From positions 1 through 36,585 of the forward strand of contig JBBQSN010000005.1 in assembly GCA_038213835.1 (NCBI GenBank): a stretch of 36,585 bases of DNA, in the 5' to 3' direction. Shown in pieces: positions 1 through 7,964 of the stretch. Position 1 is the stretch's first letter. Each line of letters begins with the position of its first letter. This DNA comes from JBBQSN01 sp038213835. Its GTDB lineage: Bacteria; Actinomycetota; Actinomycetes; Actinomycetales; CAWJMD01. The position numbers were made by a program, and so were the translations under genes. A model generated the notes under the pieces. That model saw only the letters and a program-made list of their open reading frames with translations. It searched no databases and was not told where the DNA came from.

Positions 1-147
1 GCCGCTGAGCCGGTGCGCGGAGTAGAGATGACCTCGAACGATCTCCACCGCCTCCAGCGCCTCGCTCACCCTTCCCACGGCCTCCACGGTGGCGTCGTCC
101 ACGCCGTCGGGTCGGCGGTCCAGGCTCTCGTCGTCGTCGTGGCTCAT
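1..147 (-). CDS. Conserved hypothetical protein, 3' part outside window
   Basis: The first 49 codons of a minus-strand gene start at an ATG at 147 and run off the left edge. The fragment begins MSHDDDESLDRRPDG and continues with an acidic/amphipathic segment (DATVEAVGRVSEALEAVE) followed by RGHLYSAHRLSG. This resembles, from memory, the N-terminus of an unnamed small actinobacterial family (roughly 130 residues, no assigned function). The codon pattern is strongly GC3 and the frame is open to the edge, so it is probably a real gene. Nothing in the visible part shows a catalytic motif, signal peptide or membrane segment. Confidence 0.6.
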   Translation of the reverse strand, partial: MSHDDDESLDRRPDGVDDATVEAVGRVSEALEAVEIVRGHLYSAHRLSG

Positions 148-320
148 ACCGCCATCGTGCCGCGATCTGCGCCCAGGCGCTGATCGAGAGCTCACGCTCG
201 CTTCGAGAGCCTGAGGGGATCGAGCAGGAGGAGTGCTGATCGACATCGACGGACGGCCACCCTGTCCGAGCGGACGCCGCGGGGCGTGCTGGACGCCCCC
301 CGCTCGGCCAGGTGCAGCCG

Positions 321-995
321 TCAGCCGCGCCGGCCCGTCAGACGAGCGACCAGTCCACGCGTGGTGGCCGGTGCCGCCTCGCTGACACGCTGCTGCTCAC
401 CCGCCAGGGCGCTGATCACGACCACGAGGCCGGTCAGGACCGGGACGACCCACTGCAGCGCCGAGAGCTGGCGCTGAGCCGACGCGAGGTGCTCGGGGGT
501 GGTCGCGACCGGCTCGGTGGCCGAGTCGGCCGGCACGTCGCCCTCCTGCTGGGACAGGCGGCGCCCCAGCAGTCGCGCGTACGCGGTGGCGCCGAGGGAT
601 GCGACGGTCAGTGCGGTCTTGGTGACCGCCATCGCGCCGACGCCCGGCTGGGCCGCGACACGGCCCGCGTTCGAACCGAGCTGGCCGATGCTGCCTGCCA
701 GGTGCAGGCCGATGGCGGCCGCGTTGACCGGAGTCCACCGGTCCCAGCCGTCGGCCGCCACGCGACCGGTCGAGGCCGGGTCGCCGGAGCGACCCGAGGC
801 GGGGTTGAGGGCGACGGCGTTCGCCAGCGTCCCGCCGAACCAGGCCGCCAGGCCGACGTCGTGGGCGGCACGGGTGTAGGTGCTACGGGGAATGGGAGGA
901 GCTCCTCGGATGTGATGGGGCGTGGGGTGGGGACGTGGCGACATGGTCCGTCGCAGAGCGGTTCTGACTGTCTTGATGCTGCGGGCGGTGGCCAT
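321..995 (-). CDS. Small conserved membrane protein, unknown function
   Basis: The 224-residue reading frame has a basic, proline-rich N-terminus, then a region beginning STYTRAAHDVGLAAWFGG that continues into alternating hydrophobic stretches. A clear C-terminal membrane helix follows (around residues 180-198, LQWVVPVLTGLVVVISALAG) and the protein ends in a basic tail. The AHDVGLAAWFGG segment recalls a family of uncharacterised actinobacterial membrane proteins. No enzymatic motif is visible. The start is uncertain: neither the ATG at 995 nor the internal ATG at 944 has a convincing Shine-Dalgarno sequence. It stands alone, opposite in direction to the reductase that follows. Confidence 0.65.
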   Translation of the reverse strand: MATARSIKTVRTALRRTMSPRPHPTPHHIRGAPPIPRSTYTRAAHDVGLAAWFGGTLANAVALNPASGRSGDPASTGRVAADGWDRWTPVNAAAIGLHLAGSIGQLGSNAGRVAAQPGVGAMAVTKTALTVASLGATAYARLLGRRLSQQEGDVPADSATEPVATTPEHLASAQRQLSALQWVVPVLTGLVVVISALAGEQQRVSEAAPATTRGLVARLTGRRG

Positions 996-1275
996 TCGGC
1001 CATCGGCTCTCAGGCGCCGAGTTGCGCCTCGTCGACCTCAGTGCTTCGTCAGGATCGAGCGGCGCAGGTCTGGGCCACCTGTGAGTTTACGTAGTAAGCG
1101 GATCATCGCCACCCGAGCCGACGTGGCCGTACCGGGGACCTGGCCCGCCCTCCCACCGGACGGTTCGTCGTGATCCGGTGGCGTCGCCCCTCGCGAAGAC
1201 GTCGATCGACCGATGATGTCGGCGTGCCGTGCCGGTCCCACCACCGACACCACCCGACCCGAAGGAGCTACTCCC

Positions 1276-1854
1276 ATGGCCACGCTCGTCTCCACCCTGT
1301 TCGTCTCGGCCGACGGCGTCGCCGAGATCGAACCGGCCTGGCACTTCCCGTACTTCGACGAGAACATGGGCCGCGCGGTCAGCGAGGACTACGCCACCTG
1401 CGACGTGCTGCTCATGGGCAGTCAGACCTACGACAGCTTCGCCGCCGCGTGGCCCGGTCGTGAGACCGCGGGCGAGGAGGACGCACTGATGGCCAGGCAG
1501 CTCGGCGACCTGCGCAAGGTGGTCGTCTCGCGGCAGCCGCTGGAGCTCTCCTGGCGCAACTCCGAGCTGCTCGACGGCGAGCTCGTGGAGACCGTCGCCG
1601 CGCTCGAGGCCGACCCTGACGTGGGGGGCGTCCTCGTCCCGGGCTCGATCTCCGTCGTGCAGCAGCTGCTCGCAGCCGGCCTGGTCGACGAGCTGCGTCT
1701 GCTCGTCCACCCCGTCGCCGTTCGGACCGGGCGCAGGCTCTTCGACGACGGTGACACGCCCTACCACCTGGCCGTCACCGCCACGGAGGTGTTCCCCACC
1801 GGGTGGATCCGGGTGATCTACGCGCCCACCGCGGCGCCCCGCGCCGTCGGCTGA
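1276..1854 (+). CDS. RibD C-terminal/dihydrofolate-reductase-fold protein
   Basis: This 192-residue protein belongs to the DHFR-like RibD C-terminal family, which binds NADPH and reduces pteridine- or flavin-like substrates; the true substrate of most members is unknown. Visible hallmarks are the N-terminal strand MATLVSTLFVSADGV, the central DVLLMGSQTYDSFAAAWP (the usual MGRxTYE region), KVVVSR in the middle, and the GGVLVPGSISVVQQLLAAGL nucleotide-binding segment, followed by DELRLLVHPV and GRRLF near the C-terminus. The ATG at 1276 is chosen because AAGGAG lies about 8 bases upstream; a longer frame from 1213 would add unrelated residues. No partner gene suggests a pathway. Confidence 0.9.
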   Translation: MATLVSTLFVSADGVAEIEPAWHFPYFDENMGRAVSEDYATCDVLLMGSQTYDSFAAAWPGRETAGEEDALMARQLGDLRKVVVSRQPLELSWRNSELLDGELVETVAALEADPDVGGVLVPGSISVVQQLLAAGLVDELRLLVHPVAVRTGRRLFDDGDTPYHLAVTATEVFPTGWIRVIYAPTAAPRAVG

Positions 1855-1909
1855 GGCGACGTGGAGGACCAGGTGCCCGAGCCGCACCAGCACCCGGCAG
1901 GATGGCCCG

Positions 1910-3184
1910 ATGGACCGATCGCAGCGGATGAGGTTCGCGGACGCGGCCTGGCTGGGCCTCGACCGGCCCGAGAACCGGCTCGTCGTGACGGCCGTCCTGC
2001 GGCTGTCCGGGGTGCTGGACCTCGGCGAGCTCCGCGACCTCGTCCAGGAGCGGATGATCGAGGCCCACCCCCGGTTCCGCCAGCTGCCCCGCCGATCGGC
2101 CGTCCGCGCGCTGCGACCGCGATGGCGCTCCGACCCGACGTTCGACGTCGCGCAGCACGTCGTGGACACCACGCCGGCCGAACCGTGCGACGACGCCGGC
2201 CTGCAGCGGCTCGCAGGCGAGCTGGTCTCTCGCGCACTGGATCCCGATCGGCCCGCTTGGCAGATCCACCTGGTGCGACGCGACGGCGGCGGCAGCGCCC
2301 TGGTCGCGCGCTTCCACCACAGCCTGGCCGACGGGACGGCCCTGGCCTCGGTGCTCCTGCGCCTGACGGACAGCGCGACACCGGGGCCCGATCCGGTGCC
2401 CCGCCGTGGGCCGGCTCGGTCACCGGCCAGGCGAGCGATCGAGAGCTCGCGCGCGGCGGTGGCGATGCTGGCGACGATCGCGCGACTCCTCCTCTCGCTC
2501 GGCGAGCCGCCGACGCACCTGCGGGGAGCGCTCGGACCGGACAAGTTGCTGGCGCTGACCCGTCCGCACGACCTCGACGGCGTCCGAGACCTGGCGCGAG
2601 CCAGAGGAGTCAGCATCAACGACGTGCTGCTCGCGGCGACGGCCGGCGGCCTGCGCCACCACCTGCTCGAGCAGGGCAGTGCCGTGGCCGACCTGCGCGC
2701 CCTCGTGCCGGTCGACCTCCGCGGCGGACAGGCCGTCCCGGCCGACCTCGGGAACCTGTTCGGCGTCGTCGTCGTCCGTCTTCCGGTGGGCCGGCCGGAC
2801 CCGGTCGAACGGCTCCGGGCCGTGACCCACCGGACGCTGCGCCGCAAGCTCTCCGCCGAGGCCGGTGGCACCTTCCTGCTGCTGCGGGTGGTGGGGGCGC
2901 TCCCCCACTTCGCCAGGGCGCTGGCCGTCGCCGTCCTCGAGGAGAGCGTCAGCATGGTGGTGACGAACGTGCCGGGACCCCGGCAGCAGCTGAGGATCGG
3001 TTCCTGCCCGATCGAGGACGTCGCCTTCTGGGCGCCCACCGTCGGACGGGTCGGGCTCGGCGTCAGCCTCTTCAGCTACGCCGGCACCGTGACCGTGGGC
3101 GTCGCGGTGGACGCACGGCTGGGACTGGACGCGGTGAGGCTGGCCGAGGCGATCGACGACGAGATCGCGATCGCGCACCGGTAG
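1910..3184 (+). CDS. Wax ester synthase/diacylglycerol acyltransferase family protein
   Basis: This 424-residue protein is of the WS/DGAT family, which transfers acyl groups from acyl-CoA to alcohols or diacylglycerol and makes storage lipid in actinomycetes. The active-site HHxxxDG motif is intact as HHSLADG at residues 136-142. The N-terminus MDRSQRMRFADAAWLGL is like the family's opening, VSINDVLLAATAGGLRHHL and LRALVPVDLRGG match the middle, and VVTNVPGPRQQLRIGSCP matches the conserved C-terminal NVPGP block. Length is slightly below the usual 450-480. No lipid gene is adjacent, so the substrate is not indicated. The reading frame is complete with no break. Confidence 0.92.
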   Translation: MDRSQRMRFADAAWLGLDRPENRLVVTAVLRLSGVLDLGELRDLVQERMIEAHPRFRQLPRRSAVRALRPRWRSDPTFDVAQHVVDTTPAEPCDDAGLQRLAGELVSRALDPDRPAWQIHLVRRDGGGSALVARFHHSLADGTALASVLLRLTDSATPGPDPVPRRGPARSPARRAIESSRAAVAMLATIARLLLSLGEPPTHLRGALGPDKLLALTRPHDLDGVRDLARARGVSINDVLLAATAGGLRHHLLEQGSAVADLRALVPVDLRGGQAVPADLGNLFGVVVVRLPVGRPDPVERLRAVTHRTLRRKLSAEAGGTFLLLRVVGALPHFARALAVAVLEESVSMVVTNVPGPRQQLRIGSCPIEDVAFWAPTVGRVGLGVSLFSYAGTVTVGVAVDARLGLDAVRLAEAIDDEIAIAHR

Positions 3185-3212
3185 GGCCTTCCACCTCCGG
3201 GACTCCCCGATA

Positions 3213-3248
3213 CACACGGTTGGCCATCTCGCCCTCCCGAACCGTGTG
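3213..3248 (+). terminator. Inverted repeat after acyltransferase gene
   Basis: CACACGGTT (3213-3221) and AACCGTGTG (3240-3248) form a perfect 9-bp inverted repeat with an 18-base loop, 28 bases past the acyltransferase stop. It is followed at once by GTGACG (3246-3251) / CGTCAC (3261-3266). There is no T tract. It may be a terminator, or an operator for the cassette that follows. Confidence 0.4.
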
Positions 3249-3404
3249 ACGTTCGACTCACGTCACCGCGCGTGACACATCACGCGGTTCCCGTCTCTAA
3301 CGGGGGATGGCAGCCGGCCTGCGCCCACACGCAGGCGCCGGCGGAGCGCCGTCGACGCCGGGGCGACAACCGTGTCCGGTACGTGATGTTCCTGGAGGTC
3401 TTCC

Positions 3405-4205
3405 ATGCAAGACGCACTGACGAACGGCCTGTCCACCGTGGCCGCGTTCGTTCCCAAGCTGATCGGCTTCCTGCTGATCCTGATCATCGGCTTCTTCGTC
3501 GCCAAGATGATCGCCAAGGCGATCGACAAGGTCCTGGAGAAGGTCGGCTTCGACCGCGCCGTCGAGCGCGGCGGGGTGAAGAAGGCGCTGGAGAAGTCGC
3601 AGTACGACGCCAGCGACCTGGTGGCCAAGCTCGCCTACTACACGATCCTGCTGTTCGTGCTGCAGATGGCGTTCGGCGTCTTCGGCCCGAACCCGATCAG
3701 CGAGCTGATCACCTCGGTGATCGCGTTCCTGCCCAAGCTGATCGTCGCGATCATCATCGTCGTGGTGGCCTCGGCCATCGCCGCCGCGGTCAAGACCCTG
3801 ATCGAGGGCTCCCTGGGTGGGCTGTCCTACGGCAGGACGCTGGCCAACATCGCCAGCATCTTCATCCTGTTCCTCGGCGTCATCGCCGCCCTGAACCAGA
3901 TCGGCGTGGCCACCACGGTCACCACCCCGGTCCTGATCGCGATCCTCGCCACCATCGCCGGCGTGATCGTCGTCGGCGCCGGCGGCGGGCTGATCAAGCC
4001 GATGCAGCAGCGCTGGGAGTTCTACCTGACCACGGCCGAGGACGAGGCCCCCAAGGTCAAGGAGCACGCCTCGAAGGCCCCGTCGGTCAAGGACCAGGCG
4101 CAGCAGGCCAAGGGCCGCGCCCAGGCCGAGCACGACCAGGCCGGCCCGCAGGGCGGCGTCTACGACGTCCGGCAGGACACCACCACCGGAGCCACCCGGT
4201 ACTGA
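3405..4205 (+). CDS. TM-helix repeat (mechanosensitive-channel-like) membrane protein
   Basis: This 266-residue integral membrane protein resembles the 'conserved TM helix' group of small mechanosensitive channels (CmpX-like). About five hydrophobic helices are visible: residues ~17-37 (LIGFLLILIIGFFVAKMIAK), ~68-88, ~104-128 (LPKLIVAIIIVVVASAIAAA), ~143-163 and ~169-190. After the helices comes a hydrophilic tail rich in K, E and Q (residues ~205-266). The typical MscS beta domain is absent. CTGGAGG lies just upstream of the ATG. The next gene, a PRC-barrel/DUF2382 stress protein, follows after 57 bases, so the pair is probably co-transcribed and linked to envelope or osmotic stress, which is inference from context. 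Confidence 0.88.
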   Translation: MQDALTNGLSTVAAFVPKLIGFLLILIIGFFVAKMIAKAIDKVLEKVGFDRAVERGGVKKALEKSQYDASDLVAKLAYYTILLFVLQMAFGVFGPNPISELITSVIAFLPKLIVAIIIVVVASAIAAAVKTLIEGSLGGLSYGRTLANIASIFILFLGVIAALNQIGVATTVTTPVLIAILATIAGVIVVGAGGGLIKPMQQRWEFYLTTAEDEAPKVKEHASKAPSVKDQAQQAKGRAQAEHDQAGPQGGVYDVRQDTTTGATRY

Positions 4206-4219
4206 CCGCACCACGCGGT
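4203..4219 (+). other. Short hairpin between channel and PRC genes
   Basis: GACCGC-ACCAC-GCGGTC lies directly at the stop codon of the channel gene. It is a weak 6-bp stem and could be a processing or attenuation site rather than a full terminator. Confidence 0.3.
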
Positions 4220-4262
4220 CGCCGCACCTTCCACCACCACCCCCAGCAACCAAGGAGTTCCC

Positions 4263-5078
4263 ATGATCAGCACCGAGCAGATCCAGCAGGCACAGGTCCA
4301 GGGTGCCCAGGTCGTCGACGACCAGGGCGCCACGATCGGCAGCATCGGCCAGGTGTACCTGGACGACAAGACCGACCAGCCCGAGTGGGTCACCGTCAGC
4401 ACCGGCACGTTCGGCAAGGCGGAGTCGTTCGTCCCGCTGTCGCAGGCCACCCTGCAGGGCGACCAGCTGCGGGTGCCCTTCGCCCAGGAGAAGGTCGAGG
4501 ACGCCCCCCGGGTCGACGCCGACGGTCACATCACCCCCGAGCAGGAGGCCGACCTCTACCGCCACTACGGCCTGCAGGACCCAGACGCCGTCGAGGCGCC
4601 CTCTGCTGGTGAGAAGCCGAGGAAGGACCAGGGCGACCGCACCGGCGGCCCCGGCCAGGACACCTCCGGCCCGAGCACCGACGGCGCGATGACCCGCTCG
4701 GAGGAGCAGCTCAAGGTCGGTACCGAGTCCCGCGAGGCCGGCAAGGCCCGGCTGCGCAAGTACGTGGTGACCGAGGAGCAGACCGTCACGGTCCCGGTCA
4801 CCCGCGAGGAGGTCCGGATCGAGCGCGAGCCGATCACCGAGGAGAACCGCGGCGAGGCGATGTCCGGCGGCGACATCACCTCCGAGGAGCACGAGATCAC
4901 CCTCCACCAGGAGGAGGTCGTCGTCGACAAGCAGGCCGTCCCGGTCGAGCGGGTCCGGATGGACACCGAGACCGTCACCGAGGACCAGCAGGTCACCGAG
5001 GACGTCCGCAAGGAGGTCATCGAGACCGAGGGTGACGACGTGTCCCTGCGCGAGACCGAGCGCCAGAACAAGCGCTAG
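4263..5078 (+). CDS. PRC-barrel and DUF2382 (YsnF/AvaK) stress protein
   Basis: This 271-residue soluble protein has two domains. Residues ~8-80 form a PRC-barrel (GAQVVDDQGATIGSIGQVYL, then PEWVTVSTG and FVPLSQATLQGDQLRVPF). Residues ~145-260 form the DUF2382 domain of the YsnF/AvaK type, with the characteristic repeated pattern of alternating V and E: LRKYVVTEEQTVTVPVTREE, IEREPITEENR, EHEITLHQEEVVVDKQAVPV. Members are widespread stress-induced proteins of unknown biochemical function. A Gly/Asp-rich linker joins the domains. AAGGAG precedes the ATG. It lies between a membrane channel gene and a 61-aa gene in an apparent three-gene cassette. Confidence 0.92.
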   Translation: MISTEQIQQAQVQGAQVVDDQGATIGSIGQVYLDDKTDQPEWVTVSTGTFGKAESFVPLSQATLQGDQLRVPFAQEKVEDAPRVDADGHITPEQEADLYRHYGLQDPDAVEAPSAGEKPRKDQGDRTGGPGQDTSGPSTDGAMTRSEEQLKVGTESREAGKARLRKYVVTEEQTVTVPVTREEVRIEREPITEENRGEAMSGGDITSEEHEITLHQEEVVVDKQAVPVERVRMDTETVTEDQQVTEDVRKEVIETEGDDVSLRETERQNKR

Positions 5079-5093
5079 GTCGCACCACCAGAC

Positions 5094-5136
5094 GGGACGC
5101 CTGCTCGACGCTGAGGGGCGAAGGAGCAGGCGTCCC
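5094..5136 (+). terminator. Strong hairpin after PRC/DUF2382 gene
   Basis: GGGACGCCTGCTC (5094-5106) and GAGCAGGCGTCCC (5124-5136) are a perfect 13-bp inverted repeat with a 17-base loop, 16 bases past the stop. There is no U tract, as is common for actinobacterial terminators. The small gene downstream may therefore depend on its own promoter or on readthrough. Confidence 0.7.
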
Positions 5137-5174
5137 AACGGTTCACGTTCTCACCCCACCCGAAGGACGACGAG

Positions 5175-5360
5175 ATGAAGATCGACAAGAGCCAGATCCT
5201 CGCCATGCTCAAGGACCGCGGTGACCACGAGAAGGCCAGGCAGGCCGAGGCCGACCTGCCCGACCAGGTCGACACCGACAAGGACGAGGGCCTGCTCGCG
5301 AAGCTCGGGATCGACCCCAGGGACCTGCTCGGCAAGCTCACCGGCGGCCTGGGTTCCTGA
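5175..5360 (+). CDS. Small conserved acidic protein (61 aa)
   Basis: The 61-residue protein starts MKIDKSQILAMLKDRGDHEK and ends LLAKLGIDPRDLLGKLTGGL plus two residues. It has a charged N-terminal helix, an acidic middle (ADLPDQVDTDKDEG) and a hydrophobic/amphipathic C-terminal helix, without a signal peptide or membrane segment. GAAGGACGACGAG upstream supplies a ribosome binding site. Similar short proteins of unknown function occur in actinomycetes. It is bracketed by two strong hairpins, so it may be a separately controlled transcript. Confidence 0.75.
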   Translation: MKIDKSQILAMLKDRGDHEKARQAEADLPDQVDTDKDEGLLAKLGIDPRDLLGKLTGGLGS

Positions 5361-5386
5361 AAGATGTTCTGACGCAGCTCAGATCG

Positions 5387-5426
5387 GCCGGCCGCCCGGT
5401 GCCTCCCATACCGTCGGGCGGCCGGC
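5387..5426 (+). terminator. Strong hairpin ending the stress cassette
   Basis: GCCGGCCGCCCG (5387-5398) and CGGGCGGCCGGC (5415-5426) form a perfect 12-bp stem with a 16-base loop, 26 bases after the 61-aa gene. It is a likely terminator. Confidence 0.75.
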
Positions 5427-6191
5427 TTCACGTGTGCTGCCAGCTCTCCCCGGTACGGCCGTCGGCGCGGATCGGTCAGGGTGGCGCGCGTCGACGGAAT
5501 CAAGTGGAGCTCGTCCTTCACACCAGCGGCGTTGCCAAGGCCGCGGCTGCGATCGCCTTCGTTCGGTGCGGGACCTCACGTTGCCGGCTCCCGCATCACC
5601 GGTCGTGCGCGGGGCCGGCGAGCCGGATCGTCGGGATCCCACGATGCCGTACCCGGCCGATGGCCACCGGAGTCCCGCCGCGTCCAGCCCGGCCGGGACG
5701 TCCCGGCTGATCGCGCTCGTCGTGGGCGTCAGGCTCGCAGGTGCGTCACGACTCGATCTACCACCCGCTGGACGGGCTCCGGCTCGCCGTCGTCGACGAC
5801 CGTCGGACCGCCTCAGCCCGCAGCCCGCCCGGGATGGTGCGGCGTGGGCCGCCCTTGACCCACGACAGCGCGGCGGCAGCCCGGTCCCCGCAGCGCAGGA
5901 CCGGGGCGAGCGGCGGCGTGGCGAACGGCAGGTCCAGGTGCCCCAACTCGGACAGAAGGTCCGTACGACGCTGCAGGTGGTGGTCCGCCCGACCACGCGC
6001 GACCTTGACGATGGCGACTCCAGTCGCGATCCCGGTGATGATGTCGGGGGTGATCCGGATCGACATTGATCCCGACCACGAGGATCACCGCGACGAGCAG
6101 CTGCAGGCCCTGTCCGTCCTCACGCCCACGGGAGTGACGCCGAGGACCTGGATCGGTCGTCGACGGCCGACAGCACTGCTGTCAGCACGAG
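5427..6191. other. Gene-free stretch, possibly decayed coding DNA
   Basis: No open frame here looks like a real protein. On the minus strand a short piece (6066 to about 5900) reads MSIRITPDIITGIATGVAIV and then loses protein character, with a hydrophobic stretch (LLVAVILVVGI) in a different frame just upstream. On the plus strand a piece near 5741 reads SIYHPLDGLRLAVVDD. These may be frameshifted remnants, but I could not assign a family. The stretch lies downstream of the Asp23 operon, and no clear terminator hairpin for that operon was found. Confidence 0.4.
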
Positions 6192-6779
6192 TCAGTGAAC
6201 TCGTGGCAGCGAACGGTCCCGGTGCGCGACGTCGAGTCGCACGCTGCAGCGCAGGTCGTCCCGGCCCAGAGCGGTCGCCAGGTCGGTGCTGGCGCGGTCG
6301 CACGCCCTGGCGAGCTGCTCGAGGTCGGTGCCTCGCTCGATCGTGACACGGATGGTGGCCACCAGCTGACCCCGCTGCCGCAGCACACGCCCCCGAGCCG
6401 AGCGCACCCCGGGGACCCGTCCCAACGACTCGGCGGCAGCGGACGCCACGGACCCCGCGTCGACCTCGAGCCGGCCTTCGGCCCCGCTCCCGCGCATCCG
6501 CAGGCGCCCCACACCACGGTCGGGCAGGTGCGCGGCCAACCAGCGCAGGCCCAGCAGCGTCAGGACGACGCCGGCGATCCCCAGAGCCCATGGCCACCAG
6601 TCGGTCTCGGCCGCCGACCGGAGGGCCGCGGTACTGAGCTCGCCCGGAGCCTCGACGGTCGAGGGCAACCATCCCTCGTCGGCCAGGAACCACACGCCGA
6701 AAGCCGCACCACCCAGGACCAGCGACAGCCCGACCAGCACGACCAGGACGCGATCAGCCGCGACCACGGACCGGCTCAC
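6192..6779 (-). CDS. AmaP-like alkaline-shock membrane anchor protein
   Basis: This 195-residue protein has two N-terminal membrane helices (about residues 9-30, VLVVLVGLSLVLGGAAFGVW, and 62-82, WPWALGIAGVVLTLLGLRWL). A cytoplasmic Asp23-like domain follows (VASAAAESLGRVPGVRSARG, then VATIRVTIERG). In Firmicutes AmaP anchors Asp23 to the membrane; this actinobacterial protein has the same layout. The GTG at 6779 is chosen because it overlaps the previous stop by four bases (GTGA). It is the last gene of the Asp23 operon. Assignment to AmaP by architecture is inference; sequence similarity to the Firmicutes protein would be low. Confidence 0.75.
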   Translation of the reverse strand: MSRSVVAADRVLVVLVGLSLVLGGAAFGVWFLADEGWLPSTVEAPGELSTAALRSAAETDWWPWALGIAGVVLTLLGLRWLAAHLPDRGVGRLRMRGSGAEGRLEVDAGSVASAAAESLGRVPGVRSARGRVLRQRGQLVATIRVTIERGTDLEQLARACDRASTDLATALGRDDLRCSVRLDVAHRDRSLPRVH

Positions 6780-7366
6780 CGGTCTGCCCCCGTCCTGGCC
6801 CGGACCCGCACCGTGGGGGTGGGGTCGAGGTGCGCCAACCGCGTCGTCACGGCCTCGCGGACCGCGTCCGTGGTGTTCCCGTCCCCGGTGGTCGTGATGG
6901 TGACCGACACAGAACGGCGCCGGGTGGACGCCGATGAGTCCAGGACGCCGTCGACGTCCTCGGCGGCCGCCGACGCCAGCCGGCTCACTCCGCTGGGCCG
7001 CAGGAAGACACCGGTGTCGGCTCGCAGGGCCAACCCGGTCCGGGGTCGCGGGCGCAGCGCCGCCAGCACCAGCCAGCCGCCGACCAGGACCAGCAGGACA
7101 CCGAGTGCCAGGGCCCAGCCCGCAGGGCGCAGACCGTCCAGACGCCCGGCCGCGTCGAGGAGCCACGGGCTGCCGTCGACCAGACCTGCGGCGAGGAGGG
7201 TGTCACGCACGGCGGCCACGCCGAGCGCGGTCAGCAGCACGGCCAGCACGATGCCCACGACCTGGACGGCCCCGGTCCCGACCGGGGCGCGTGCAGCACC
7301 CATCGGCCGTACCGGGGCGCCGGTGGTCGGGTCGGTGGTCGAGTCGGTGGTCGAGTCGGTGGTCAC
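6776..7366 (-). CDS. DUF6286-type membrane protein of the Asp23 operon
   Basis: This 196-residue protein has a low-complexity N-terminus (TTDS/TTDS/TTDP repeats), two membrane helices (about residues 33-52 and 83-103, ALALGVLLVLVGGWLVLAAL), then a cytoplasmic domain with FLRPSGVSRLASAAAEDVDG and SVSVTITTTGDG that resembles an Asp23-like fold. It fits the DUF6286 family found beside actinobacterial Asp23 genes. The GTG at 7366 overlaps the stop of the upstream Asp23 gene (GTGA), and its own stop overlaps the next start in the same way. A likely role is a second membrane anchor for the Asp23 layer, inferred from topology and context. Confidence 0.75.
   Translation of the reverse strand: MTTDSTTDSTTDPTTGAPVRPMGAARAPVGTGAVQVVGIVLAVLLTALGVAAVRDTLLAAGLVDGSPWLLDAAGRLDGLRPAGWALALGVLLVLVGGWLVLAALRPRPRTGLALRADTGVFLRPSGVSRLASAAAEDVDGVLDSSASTRRRSVSVTITTTGDGNTTDAVREAVTTRLAHLDPTPTVRVRARTGADR
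7329..7364 (-). repeat. 12-bp tandem repeat, three units
   Basis: Three copies of GAGTCGGTGGTC (the first with GGG instead of GAG) encode the TTDS/TTDS/TTDP repeats at the N-terminus of the DUF6286-type protein. The repeat is in frame, so slippage would change the length of the N-terminal tail without breaking the gene. Confidence 0.85.
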
Positions 7367-7740
7367 GAGACCCTCCTGGGCTCGGTCTCGGCGTCCTGGA
7401 CGATCCTGGCTGCGAGCACGTCGACGGCGTCGACCTCGAGACCGGTCAGCTCGCCGACCCGGGTGCGCACGCGCTCGCGCACCTGCTGCAGCACCTGGGG
7501 CAACGCGGACGGCCACACCACGGCGACCTCCAGCCCGATCCGGGTCCGGTTGCCGGCCGTGCTGGCGTCCGCCTTGGGGTAGCGACGGCCGACGACGCTG
7601 TCCAGGCCACTGCCCCAGCGGGTCACGCCGCCGACCTCGGTGGCCGCGGTCCGGGCGATGGCCTCCACCACGCGGTCGTGGATGACCAGGCGACCGCGTC
7701 CGGCGATCTCCCGGTCGTGGGCTCTCGACGCGTCAGCCAC
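7363..7740 (-). CDS. Asp23/Gls24 family protein
   Basis: This 125-residue protein is of the Asp23/Gls24 family, abundant cytoplasmic proteins that form a layer under the membrane and support envelope-stress tolerance. Hallmarks are IHDRVVEAIARTAATEVGGV near residue 18, the glycine-rich WGSGLDSVVGRRYP, then TRIGLEVAVVWPSALPQVLQ and the helix VRERVRTRVGELTGLEVDAV. The GTG at 7740 is chosen because it overlaps the stop of the small membrane gene by eight bases; the longer frame would add unrelated residues. Its stop overlaps the next GTG start. Confidence 0.88.
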   Translation of the reverse strand: MADASRAHDREIAGRGRLVIHDRVVEAIARTAATEVGGVTRWGSGLDSVVGRRYPKADASTAGNRTRIGLEVAVVWPSALPQVLQQVRERVRTRVGELTGLEVDAVDVLAARIVQDAETEPRRVS

Positions 7741-7912
7741 GGCGGCGGCCGCCGAGCAGCTGACCGAGGTCGACCTCGCCGTCGTACTGCCCCCCGACCA
7801 GGTAGCCCACGACACCGAGGACCAGCGCGATCAGGAAGCCCCAGAACCCGCCTGTCGCAGCGGCGATCCCGAGAAGCAGGCCGGCCAGCAGGCCGATGGT
7901 GGAGGTGCTCAT
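7733..7912 (-). CDS. DUF2273-like small membrane protein (59 aa)
   Basis: This 59-residue gene encodes MSTSTIGLLAGLLLGIAAAT, then GGFWGFLIALVLGVVGYLVG and a short acidic/basic tail ending in RRRG. It carries two short hydrophobic helices separated by GG, as in the DUF2273-like small membrane proteins that accompany Asp23 genes. The reverse complement of GGAGACACC lies directly before the ATG. It follows the J-domain-like gene by 52 bases, the only real gap inside this operon, and overlaps the next Asp23 gene by eight bases. Confidence 0.85.
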   Translation of the reverse strand: MSTSTIGLLAGLLLGIAAATGGFWGFLIALVLGVVGYLVGGQYDGEVDLGQLLGGRRRG

Positions 7913-7964
7913 GGTGTCTCCTAGGTCAGGTGATGGGCGAAGGTCTTCGTGGGAGTGCTGGAGG

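Noticed and set aside
1087..3039. Minus-strand open frame of 650 codons opposite the acyltransferase and reductase
   Set aside because: Antisense shadow without family motifs, running across the real genes and their intergenic region.
7329..7364. Possible CRISPR-like repeat
   Set aside because: The units are contiguous 12-bp in-frame repeats with no spacers.
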